From positions 1 to 24,961 of IMG/VR virus record IMGVR_UViG_3300013372_000205: DNA of 24,961 bases. One strand, written 5' to 3'. The position numbers and the translations under genes are program-made. This document shows positions 1 through 7,400 of the stretch, one piece after another (the first letter of the stretch is position 1; each line of letters begins with the position of its first letter). The DNA is from a virus. Below the pieces are notes generated by a model. The model was not told the origin of the DNA, did not search any database, and saw nothing but the letters and a program-made list of their open reading frames with translations.

Positions 1-224
1 ACTTGCCAATCATTGATTAACTTCCAATGACTATTGGGTGCTAAATCTCCATGCGGCAAAGGTATAATAGTATCAAAATCTTTACTATCGGAATAGTCAT
101 TTGAAATAAGGCTTATTTGGCTCTGTGGCATGACACGTTTTATACTACGTGCCAAAACCTCAGCACATTTAACATAGTCAGTATTATGTGTGTTTTGTGC
201 TAATATCACAAATCCGTTATTCAT
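1..224 (-). CDS. Glycosyltransferase-like protein, partial (3' end beyond left edge)
   Basis: The frame is open from an ATG at 224-222 to the window edge, giving 74 N-terminal residues that begin MNNGFVILAQNTHNTDYVKC. The start is supported by a GGAG ribosome binding site 7 bases upstream, inside the preceding gene, whose stop it overlaps by 8 bases. The pattern GFVILAQNT-x-x-TDYV, then LARSIK, a beta strand ending LISND and FDTIIPLPHGD, is one I associate with the N-terminal nucleotide-sugar-binding half of glycosyltransferase-like proteins common in aquatic T4-like phages. It aligns by eye with the N-terminus of the upstream 265-residue gene (LLLYAFNTENLDYYKMA), so the two look like tandem paralogues. 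The catalytic DxD region is outside the window. The likely role is sugar transfer to fibres or host-surface glycans, which is inference. The enzymatic assignment is moderately sure and the existence of the gene is very sure. Confidence 0.7.
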   Translation of the reverse strand, partial: MNNGFVILAQNTHNTDYVKCAEVLARSIKRVMPQSQISLISNDYSDSKDFDTIIPLPHGDLAPNSHWKLINDWQ

Positions 225-1014
225 CTACTAACTCCATAAAATTGCTTTTATCCAATAGATGAAAATCAGTATCAGCAATCTTAATATAATGTTTTTTGTT
301 ATTATCTGCTTCTGCAATCAAAAGATATTCAGTGTTAAACGGTGCATCATTAGTTCTATATGCTTTTGATTCTTTACCCAAATGAACTAGATTCCATGGG
401 ATATAATCTTTTTTGTTTATGGTGTTTCCATTTGCAATTCTTAATGCAAAAGTAAGAGCATAATCATTCCTATACATTCCGTCTAAAAACCCGTATAGTA
501 TTGCATAGTGTGAGTAGTTTTTTTGAACCATTTCTAAGCAATCAAATACTTGTTTAGCTTTATCAGATTTACGAAATATAACTAGTGTAGCCCAAAGAGT
601 AGTAAAACTATGTAGGCTTATAATCTCTTGCTCATCATGTGGAGCCATTAAAAAACTAGTCTTATTACAGCACATGAAATCATCATAAATTTCAAATAGC
701 TGTAATAGTTTATTGCTGTTAATTAAATAATCGGTATCAAGTAATATAGTTTCGTCATACGGACTAAATTCGTAAGCCGAATATCTCCCTTTATTTATCC
801 AAACACTTTTACCCTTACGATTAGATTTGTCTGCATCTTGTATAAAAACATTATCAAATTCATAATTGTAATTTTCTAATATCGTAGAGCCGTCAGTGAT
901 TACGCTGACTGGTAAATTTAAAAAATGATTAGCACGTTTAGCTGTCGCTATTGCCATTTTATAATAATCTAAATTTTCTGTATTAAATGCATACAGTAAC
1001 AAACCTCTACTCAT
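217..1014 (-). CDS. Glycosyltransferase-like protein (GT-A fold, DxD motif)
   Basis: This is a 265-residue protein beginning MSRGLLLYAFNTENLDYY. I chose the ATG at 1014-1012 because it overlaps the upstream stop as ATGA, with AGAGAA about 7 bases before it. An in-frame ATG 24 bases further upstream has no ribosome binding site and would lengthen the overlap. An N-terminal beta-alpha-beta region ending in SVITD (residues 37-41) is followed by SPYDETILLDTDYLI, in which D93-x-D95 fits the metal/nucleotide-sugar DxD motif of GT-A glycosyltransferases. WATLVIFRKS (141-150) and MYRNDYALTFAL (180-191) fit the later core strand and acceptor-side helix. H211 in VHLGKESK is only a loose match to the GT8 HxxGxxKPW motif. 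No signal peptide or membrane segment is seen. Its place after the tail fibres suggests fibre or host-glycan modification, but donor and acceptor are unknown. Confidence 0.65.
   Translation of the reverse strand: MSRGLLLYAFNTENLDYYKMAIATAKRANHFLNLPVSVITDGSTILENYNYEFDNVFIQDADKSNRKGKSVWINKGRYSAYEFSPYDETILLDTDYLINSNKLLQLFEIYDDFMCCNKTSFLMAPHDEQEIISLHSFTTLWATLVIFRKSDKAKQVFDCLEMVQKNYSHYAILYGFLDGMYRNDYALTFALRIANGNTINKKDYIPWNLVHLGKESKAYRTNDAPFNTEYLLIAEADNNKKHYIKIADTDFHLLDKSNFMELVDE
232..235 (-). promoter_or_regulatory. Ribosome binding site GGAG of the left-edge glycosyltransferase-like gene
   Basis: GGAG on the minus strand lies 7 bases before the ATG at 224-222, within the last codons of the upstream 265-residue gene. 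It fixes the start of the partial gene and suggests coupled but independently primed translation. Confidence 0.65.
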
Positions 1015-1316
1015 CGGTTTTTCTCTAATTCTTTCCATTCAGTATGCCACTGTTCCATAACAGTGTTATATGTTTCTCTTAATTTGACTTCTAATTTTCT
1101 AATTTCAACCTGTACAGGATTTTGGTATGTATCTAAAAGAACTGTATTAGTTCTATCGCTAATAGATAAAAACGCTATTAGTTCAGGTGTGGCTTTCCAC
1201 AAACCACCTTGGTCTGCTACTATAAGTTTACTCTCGTATTTGTCTTTAAGATATGCTTTGGCGCTGTTGTGTTTAAAACGTGCCTTAGCGTCTGTGATTA
1301 ATTGTTTAGTATCCAT
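1011..1316 (-). CDS. Conserved small phage protein, unknown function
   Basis: This is a 101-residue soluble protein beginning MDTKQLITDAKARFKHNSAK. The start is well supported by a perfect AGGAG 5 bases upstream. The N-terminal 30 residues are a charged, probably helical stretch (DAKARFKHNSAKAYLKDKYESKL broken by no proline). It is followed by LIVADQGGLWKATPELIAFLS and LLDTYQNPVQV, which read as two beta hairpins. The C-terminal 30 residues are again helical and rich in E, K and W (TVMEQWHTEWKELEKNR). I recognise the overall pattern as a small conserved protein of aquatic T4-like phages, but I know no assigned function. Its position directly after two fibre-type genes and before the glycosyltransferases, with an ATGA overlap to the next gene, would suit a fibre assembly factor. 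That is inference from context only. It has no Cys, no signal peptide and no membrane segment. Confidence 0.8.
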   Translation of the reverse strand: MDTKQLITDAKARFKHNSAKAYLKDKYESKLIVADQGGLWKATPELIAFLSISDRTNTVLLDTYQNPVQVEIRKLEVKLRETYNTVMEQWHTEWKELEKNR

Positions 1317-1321
1317 AAATA

Positions 1322-1326
1322 CTCCT
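1322..1326 (-). promoter_or_regulatory. Strong ribosome binding site AGGAG for the 101-residue gene
   Basis: AGGAG lies 5 bases before the ATG at 1316-1314. It is the best Shine-Dalgarno match seen in the window and settles the start of the 101-residue protein. Confidence 0.7.
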
Positions 1327-1331
1327 AAAAG

Positions 1332-1339
1332 TATTTACT
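1332..1339 (-). promoter_or_regulatory. Weak late-promoter-like site AGTAAATA
   Basis: AGTAAATACTTTT lies in the 47-base gap upstream of the 101-residue gene, 15 bases before its start codon. It differs at one position from the NATAAATA late-promoter core of cyanophages and continues with ACT-T as in the T4 late consensus. It lacks the AAGATAAATA string found at three other junctions, so it is only a candidate. Confidence 0.25.
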
Positions 1340-1363
1340 GGATAATTTACTTACCCAATTATT

Positions 1364-2386
1364 TTATAATCCGTATGTTTCACCATCAACTGTACCGGTA
1401 ACTACAGGTGTGCCCCATGATTTAACTAGGTTACTACGTAAGTGTGGTGGTTTCACTGTCAATGTAGTAGTGGTACCAGTACTTACTTGCAATCCATTTG
1501 GAACTTGATTCCAAACAGTTTTAAACTCTATTATACTTCCGTTGTCTCCGTATAAGCCTTGTGCACCGTTAGTTTTTGCTAATATAGAAATATACGAACC
1601 TTGATAGTATGCATACCTACTAGGGAAGCCACCAACTGTCTGTTTAAATATTTCTTGATAGGATGTATTCAACCCGTAATACCCTAACGTAGGTACTATT
1701 TTATTTGTGTTTTGTAATGCATATTTACCTTGTGCATATCTACCACTGAAGCCAGCTGATGCAGTACCACCTATTTTAGTTACTCCGTCGTAAACTATAC
1801 CGGCAATTTGTGCTGTACCAATACTAGGTGCACTTAATAATACTGTACCACAATCCATAGACAGTTTATTGAGCAATTGATTAATACCAAATCCATTTGG
1901 ACTATTGAAAGTTAATGCAAGTTGTCCGCCCATATTGAAAAAATATCGTGCGGCATTACCTGAACTAAAAGTAACAACGTGATGAAATTCTAAAGAATTG
2001 CGCCATATACCTACGTTTTCAGTAGTAGTAAATGAAGTACTACCTTGCAATGCGGCATTAAATCTTCTAACGTAAATTTTTTCTAAATTAGAAGGTAATG
2101 CAGGATCTTCTGTAACAACCTGACCAATCGCAGGGGCTATCATACCAGTTAAATTTGTACCTTGGTGTGCTCCAATAGTCATTATCCGAGACATTAAATC
2201 AAACCAATTATTTGCTGTAATAGAGCCGCCAGTAGCTACAGTAGAAACAGGTGTTTGACCGTACCCAAACTCTCCACTACCTGTACCCCAGATAGCGTTT
2301 AATGTATTTTGAGTTGTAGTCGGGTCTGTTCCTACTAATGAGTTGAAATCAAGAGCCGCTACCGTTGAACCTCTACTGTAGGTCAT
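1364..2386 (-). CDS. Tail fibre-associated virion structural protein
   Basis: This is a 340-residue protein beginning MTYSRGSTVAALDFNSLVG. The start has AAGGAA 5 bases upstream, overlapping the stop codon of the 405-residue fibre gene. The N-terminal 80 residues carry a pattern I recognise from structural proteins of aquatic T4-like phages: AxDFNSLVG (11-19), LNAIWGTGSGEFGYGQTP (29-46), then an IxANNW segment and AHQGTNLTG (73-81). The remainder is rich in G, S, T and N and predicted to be beta-rich, including FFNMGGQLALTFNSP. It ends with a TTTTLTVKPPHLRSNLVKSWGTP tail (broken here only by length). It has no signal peptide, membrane segment or enzymatic motif. It most likely forms or caps a fibre/appendage together with the preceding fibre; direct receptor contact is possible but not shown. 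Confidence 0.72.
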   Translation of the reverse strand: MTYSRGSTVAALDFNSLVGTDPTTTQNTLNAIWGTGSGEFGYGQTPVSTVATGGSITANNWFDLMSRIMTIGAHQGTNLTGMIAPAIGQVVTEDPALPSNLEKIYVRRFNAALQGSTSFTTTENVGIWRNSLEFHHVVTFSSGNAARYFFNMGGQLALTFNSPNGFGINQLLNKLSMDCGTVLLSAPSIGTAQIAGIVYDGVTKIGGTASAGFSGRYAQGKYALQNTNKIVPTLGYYGLNTSYQEIFKQTVGGFPSRYAYYQGSYISILAKTNGAQGLYGDNGSIIEFKTVWNQVPNGLQVSTGTTTTLTVKPPHLRSNLVKSWGTPVVTGTVDGETYGL

Positions 2387-2395
2387 AGTGGTTCC

Positions 2396-3613
2396 TTATT
2401 TCACCATTACAATTGCTTTGACGGTGCCTTCGCCTGATGTAGTTTTGTCTACTAATGCACGACCAATACTATTAAATGCGGTTACTTCACCTTCTTTGGC
2501 AGCACGGGCAAAACCTTTGCCAGCACTTACTAGTCTGTCGCCTTTTTTGACTTCACCTATAACTTTAACTTGTACTCTTCCGCTAAGTGCGATTGGAGGG
2601 TGAGTGTCATTTTCTCCTGCCATACTATTCATTAAGTATGCCGCTGTGTTACTGACAACTCCAAAAACTGTTTCGCTTAAGTCATCAACTACGGCAGTAA
2701 CTTCTTCAGCACCACCTAATTCAACAACAGTGCCTACTTCATAAACTGCGTCGGCTGCAAAGCGTTCTGCTAAGTCAGCGTATGTTGCTTGAATTCTTGC
2801 GCCGGCTGCTAATGTCCAGATACCTGAAATTACGCCACCACCTGCGATTGTTGCTGTAGTAATCTTAGTAGGTGTAATGTTTCCTGTAAACGCATTAATA
2901 CCATTACCACCTGTCAGATAATCAGAAACATTACCATTTGTGTATGTTCCGCTAGGATTAAACATCACTCCATTTGCATACATATACTTGTCGCACTTGA
3001 TACCGTTCAAACTGTTTATACCAAATGCAATATTACCTGAACTTACTACTAATCCGTTACCACCTGAGGCTGCATTACCGACTAATGTCCAAGTACCTGT
3101 AATAGTACCTGTTGTAGTAGGTGCACCTGTACTAATTGTTTGTGTTGTTATTGCTCCGGCGACTGCTGAAGTAATTGTTGCTTGACCTACTGTTAAATCC
3201 GCAGATACTGTAGCTGAACGAACACTCAATGTATCTGATGCCAAAGAATTCGTTACTGATAGATTATTTGTTGCTATATTACCGGTAACTGTTAAATTAC
3301 CTAATGTTGCACTACCACCTGAATTTGTTGATGTTAATGTAAGCCAAGCAATTGAACTGGTAGTTCCGTCAGCTGGGCACACATTTAATGTGTTCAGTGT
3401 AGTATTAAACCACAACTGCCCCTTTAGTGGGTTTGCAGGGGGAGTATCACTTGCAAAGTTCTCTATTACCCTGACAAAGTTAGTATTTAGGGCTTGTCCA
3501 TACCCCGCATAGTTTCGTCCCGGTAAACTTAGTGAGGTACTAACCGTGTTAATAGTACCATCCTGAATTGTAGTCAGTGTTGTACCGTTACTTCTAATTA
3601 TTGTATAAGCCAT
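2396..3613 (-). CDS. Tail fibre protein with C-terminal Peptidase_G2-like region
   Basis: This is a 405-residue protein beginning MAYTIIRSNGTTLTTIQDG. A GGAG lies 10 bases before the ATG and a late-promoter-like AAGATAAATA lies further upstream. The N-terminal domain contains NYAGYGQALNTNFVRVIENF (34-53) and PLKGQLWFNTTLNTLNV (62-78), a signature I recognise from the virion-attachment part of cyanophage-type fibres. Residues about 103-160 are short xLxVxxN/S repeats, suggesting a trimeric beta-helical shaft. Two ITGTWTL/ISGIWTL segments (171-177, 262-268) flank a second repeat region. The C-terminus (278-405) begins YADLAERF and continues with GTVVELGG, a VFGVVSNTAAYLMN segment, ALSGRVQVKVIGEVKKGDRL and GEGTVKAIVMVK. 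It resembles the Peptidase_G2/intramolecular-chaperone region of phage appendage proteins such as phi29 gp12. Whether it cleaves itself cannot be told from sequence. Confidence 0.8.
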   Translation of the reverse strand: MAYTIIRSNGTTLTTIQDGTINTVSTSLSLPGRNYAGYGQALNTNFVRVIENFASDTPPANPLKGQLWFNTTLNTLNVCPADGTTSSIAWLTLTSTNSGGSATLGNLTVTGNIATNNLSVTNSLASDTLSVRSATVSADLTVGQATITSAVAGAITTQTISTGAPTTTGTITGTWTLVGNAASGGNGLVVSSGNIAFGINSLNGIKCDKYMYANGVMFNPSGTYTNGNVSDYLTGGNGINAFTGNITPTKITTATIAGGGVISGIWTLAAGARIQATYADLAERFAADAVYEVGTVVELGGAEEVTAVVDDLSETVFGVVSNTAAYLMNSMAGENDTHPPIALSGRVQVKVIGEVKKGDRLVSAGKGFARAAKEGEVTAFNSIGRALVDKTTSGEGTVKAIVMVK

Positions 3614-3637
3614 TTCTATATTACTCCGCTTTGTAAT

Positions 3638-3645
3638 TATTTATC
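3638..3645 (-). promoter_or_regulatory. Putative T4-type late promoter GATAAATA before the 405-residue fibre gene
   Basis: GATAAATA matches the NATAAATA late-promoter core reported for cyanophages and 7 of 8 bases of T4's TATAAATA. It sits immediately after the stop of the 206-residue gene and 24 bases before the fibre start codon, a workable distance for a short leader carrying the GGAG ribosome binding site. The longer string AAGATAAATA is shared with two other junctions in the window. Confidence 0.55.
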
Positions 3646-4266
3646 TTAAATTGTCACTAGATTAGTTAGACTCTGTATTCGAACCGTATAATCTATCTGA
3701 ATTTGTCTATTCAAACTCTTTTGAACCGGGTGAAATATAACATGGGTCAATAACTTAGTTAATTCATTACCCGCATCATCTGTCCCGTAATTCCCTAATA
3801 ATCCCAACTCATCAAACACATAGTTTGACTCCATTTGTGTTCCGTTATCAAACGCTAATTGTCCAGAAGGCTCACCGTAATCTAGTAAACACTGGACAAT
3901 AATATCAGTATAAACCTTACCTGTAGTATGATTTACGCTCATTTTATTTCTAATTGGATTATCATTCAGAATGCTAGTATCATCAATAATCTTAGTGTAT
4001 GTTTGATTATATAAGCTAGCATTCTGACCTAATGTATTTGTAGGGAGATAAGTGATAATACCTGTTTGGTCAACGCTACTGCCCCCATTACCAAATGCAA
4101 TCTTAAAGATAGCACCCTGGCCTCTACTACTTAATGAATCTGCGATAGCCACGCTGATGTTTTCATAGTGAATGGCATTGTGGCCGTCATAAAAGACTTC
4201 CCCGTCGTTAGGATCGTAGACTTTTAAAAAGCCCTCAATTGTTAGTGGAATATTGACTTTTGACAT
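3646..4266 (-). CDS. Conserved virion structural protein (T4-like aquatic phage family)
   Basis: This is a 206-residue protein beginning MSKVNIPLTIEGFLKVYDPN. Its ATG shares the A of the preceding stop (TAATG), so translation is probably coupled to the 49-residue ORF; a weak GGGG lies 8 bases upstream. The N-terminal motif LKVYDPNDGEVFYDGHNAIHYENIS (14-38 in full) is one I recognise from conserved structural proteins of aquatic T4-like phages. Later come YVFDELGLLG (149-158), LLTHVIFHPVQKSLNR (172-187) and IQIDYTVRI (189-197), typical of a beta-rich virion component where subunits pack together. It has a single Cys (C126), no signal peptide and no membrane helix. Lying between the giant baseplate-associated protein and the fibres, it could connect the two, which is inference. 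The exact family name is not known to me. Confidence 0.75.
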   Translation of the reverse strand: MSKVNIPLTIEGFLKVYDPNDGEVFYDGHNAIHYENISVAIADSLSSRGQGAIFKIAFGNGGSSVDQTGIITYLPTNTLGQNASLYNQTYTKIIDDTSILNDNPIRNKMSVNHTTGKVYTDIIVQCLLDYGEPSGQLAFDNGTQMESNYVFDELGLLGNYGTDDAGNELTKLLTHVIFHPVQKSLNRQIQIDYTVRIQSLTNLVTI

Positions 4267-4415
4267 TAATTATCGCCCCGCATTTGTACCAGAACTTCTT
4301 TGCTATTCGGATCGTAAATTTTAATAGCAGAACTGAATAAAAACCCACTCTGTTCATTTGGCTTAGATTCGGGTTTTACGTCAGGTTTTTCTGATTTTTC
4401 AGTATTTTCATTCAT
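4266..4415 (-). CDS. Small 49-residue protein with KIYDPN motif
   Basis: An ATG at 4415-4413 opens 49 codons ending in TAA at 4268-4266, which overlaps the next start as TAATG. The first 22 residues are polar and low in complexity (E, K, N, P, S: MNENTEKSEKPDVKPESKPN), probably disordered. The rest contains FLFSSAIKIYDPNSKEVLVQ, whose K-(I/V)-YDPN-xx-EV core repeats the N-terminal motif of the 206-residue protein immediately downstream. Short proteins ending in this type of motif occur in aquatic T4-like phages as far as I recall, without known function. There is no clear ribosome binding site: the 14-base gap after the giant gene is almost entirely AAGATAAATA. The precise overlap and conserved motif make a real gene likely; a role as a virion peptide or partner of the 206-residue protein is speculative. 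Confidence 0.7.
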   Translation of the reverse strand: MNENTEKSEKPDVKPESKPNEQSGFLFSSAIKIYDPNSKEVLVQMRGDN

Positions 4416-4419
4416 AATT

Positions 4420-4427
4420 TATTTATC
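4420..4427 (-). promoter_or_regulatory. Putative T4-type late promoter GATAAATA after the giant gene
   Basis: GATAAATA sits in the 14-base gap between the giant gene's stop and the ATG of the 49-residue ORF, within the shared string AAGATAAATA. T4 late transcripts begin about six bases past the core, which would place the start at or just inside the ORF's first codon. If active, it would best serve the 206-residue gene and those beyond. Confidence 0.45.
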
Positions 4428-4429
4428 TT

Positions 4430-7400
4430 TTAATAATATCCGTTCTTTAAGAATCTGACAACTTCAGTATCACTAATCTGTAACGGGTCTCCGGCAGTGT
4501 TATAAACACTAGTATTCCAAGTGACATTGTAATACTTGTCATCCAGTCTTCTTTTCGGTGTCAATCCATACACAGTATCATATGTTACATGTACATCTGC
4601 CGGGCTTGTACCCAAAACGCCGCGGGTTAATCCTGATAAAGTATTATTCAGTATATCTACTCTACTAAATCGTATCTTTTCCCCGTTAATGACGATAATA
4701 TCACCCAGTCTTATAGAGACAGTTAGTACATCATTTACTTCTACACCATTATAGAAAATAATTGCATTTCTATTATTAAAAGTGGTTAGTTTATAATAAG
4801 AACTAGGTAATGTCATAGTGTCTGTTTTTATAATAATGTCTTTTACTTTTGTTGTTTCGAACTGAACGTATATGAACTTAGTATTCCCCACTAAACTAAC
4901 AGTTGTTGTTTCATCCATAACATCTACTACATTATTTACATTGTATAGGTATATAGTATTATCACCTTGTCTTAAGTTATTGACTAGCCAGGTACCGTCA
5001 TCGTCATTTGCGCGGTAAATATCAGTATTTCCTTTATTGTCTATAATGATGTCAAAACTCAATGAATTTGGAGTAGGACCATCTACCGTACTTGTTACCA
5101 CTACTATATCGTCATATTCAACACTAGCTAAAATATTAATCTTATTTTGTAACTTTTTCAATAAAATAGCAGATGCGCTACCGGTATTAATTCGTTGTAC
5201 TAATTTTAAATTAGTGTTATTAGTTATAGTATCTACTGTATAACCCTTACCGTTAATTATAACTGAATCTCCTACTAGTAATTCAGAAGTAAATAATGTT
5301 CCGGATCCTATTACAGTGTCAGTGTCTGCGGTTATTGTTATAGTACCAGTCAATGTATATAACGTAGGACTATATCTTAAATTAGACGGGTCAACTCTTT
5401 TTCCATTAATTGTAACCCATGCTCTACGACTATCGTTGTACTGAAGAAACTCAGCATTAGGGTCAGTAGTAGGGTTAATTGGTTGTTCAATTTTAAAAGT
5501 CAATTCGTCTTTCCATACATAACCACCACCTATATGATTTTCTGCTAGTTCAGGAAGTACAGGAGTTGTTAGTGTTGAATTAGTATATAATGTGTATGGA
5601 TAATATGTTACACCACCAAAAACATATGTACTTTCAGCTTTTATATAATATGCGTTGTTATTAAGATTGTCAGACCCAACTAAGCCGTCTATTCTAACTA
5701 AATCTCCGCTATCAAAATCAGGATCAATTGCTGTTACTACAATGATATAATCTTTATTAGTTAAAGTATAAACTGGCGCTACATTAATACCAGTTCTCTC
5801 TTTGGTTTGCAAGTATAATCTCTGAGTTTCGTTGTATGTAGTAATAGATAAAATATCAGTAGATACCAATGATCCAGCAGAAATTAATGTAATTGTTAAC
5901 TCGTTTGTTGCTGAGTTAATACTATATTCGGTTATTGGTGCTAATCTTAAACCATTCAATTCTACTATTGAATTTACATTATTATTACCGCCTACAAAAC
6001 CTTTAACTGTAAAGGTATCTTGTCCGTTAGTATCATCACCGGTAAATAGCTGTGTAGTTGGAAGGCTATACATATATTCGCTCGGATTCAAATCGTTAAC
6101 ACTAGTATCTAGTAATGCAAATGAAATATAATCAGTTTCTTGGTCATACAGTTGGTTGAATACAATTCTAGCAAAGTTATAAGACCCATAAACAAAGGTT
6201 ACAAGATAGTCAATTAAATAATCTAATTCTCTACCATTATAATATACCACCGGCTTAGTAATTAATGGCTTGAATTCAATACCTAAATGAATTTCACTAA
6301 ACCCTGTTTCTTCATTCACACGCAATGGTATTAATTGACTATTACTGCGTAATATTTGTTTACCGTTACCTGCTTCATATATTTCTACCAGTATAGATTC
6401 CGTAGAACTTATTGCATTGCTTAGTGTAATAGTTTTAGTAATCCAATTAACAGAATAACTTATAGGATTAGATAATGTTGTTAAATCTTCATAAATTCTT
6501 CTACCAGTTTTTTGTACATCATTCATTAAGAAAACGCTTAGGTGTATTGGATTCTTTACCATCTTATCAAAATCGATAGTCAATGATAATGGTAATTTTA
6601 CAGTCTTGGAAACCATGTTGAATCCGGTATGTTCATAGAATTTTTTAGTAGCTAGCAAACTTGAATTATCCCAATATGAACCCGGTGCAGTAGTAACACG
6701 CATCAATAGTGTGTCACTCATAACACCGGCTACTAATTCTTCTGGTCCATAACCGTATAAGAAATCACTTCCCTTAACTACACTGAACGGTTCCTTAGTT
6801 GTAATATATGAAACATCACTCCATGTTACTCCATCCATACTTCTAAGTATAGTGGCTTTTTCTCCTACAGCATAGAAATAAGTACCATCATATGACACAT
6901 TATTTAAATTTACTTCAGTGATATCACTGTTGGTTAGTTGAATCCACGTTATACCATCTGTTGATGATAGTAATGTACCATTATTACCTACAATTACAAA
7001 TCTACCGTTAGCATACACACCGTTGTTAAGTGTGTCTGTTATTGCAGATCCGGAAATTACTGCAGGTGTCCAGTTTGACCCGTTTATACCATAATATATT
7101 TCACTATTTTCTCCGGCAACTACTAGTAGATCACCGGAATTAATAATAGTATTGAATGACGACCTAGAAATATTAGGTGTTGATAATTCCCAGTTGCTTC
7201 CGTCTAAGCTATTTAAAATAACGGATACGGTTATTGTAGTTGGTGCTGATGTTTCTGCTCCGGATAGTATTTGATTGCCACCGCCTACTGCAACAAACCC
7301 TTGGTAGTTTTCTGAGTCTACATATGTAATATCTTTGATATCATACGATAATCTTCCACCAAATGTATATATAGGTACCCATACAATACCATCTTGGCTT

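Noticed and set aside
792-799. GATAAATA inside the 265-residue gene
   Set aside because: It is internal to a coding region, lacks the leading AA of the junction sites and has no gene start close downstream.
1012-1038. Earlier in-frame ATG (1038) for the 265-residue glycosyltransferase-like gene
   Set aside because: It has no ribosome binding site and adds eight residues by reading deeper into the upstream gene, while the ATG at 1014 gives a classic ATGA overlap.
1063-1401. Plus-strand ORF of 112 codons, and the other plus-strand ORFs across the window
   Set aside because: They lie antisense to well-supported minus-strand genes, have low-complexity hydrophobic translations, lack recognisable families and show no convincing ribosome binding sites.
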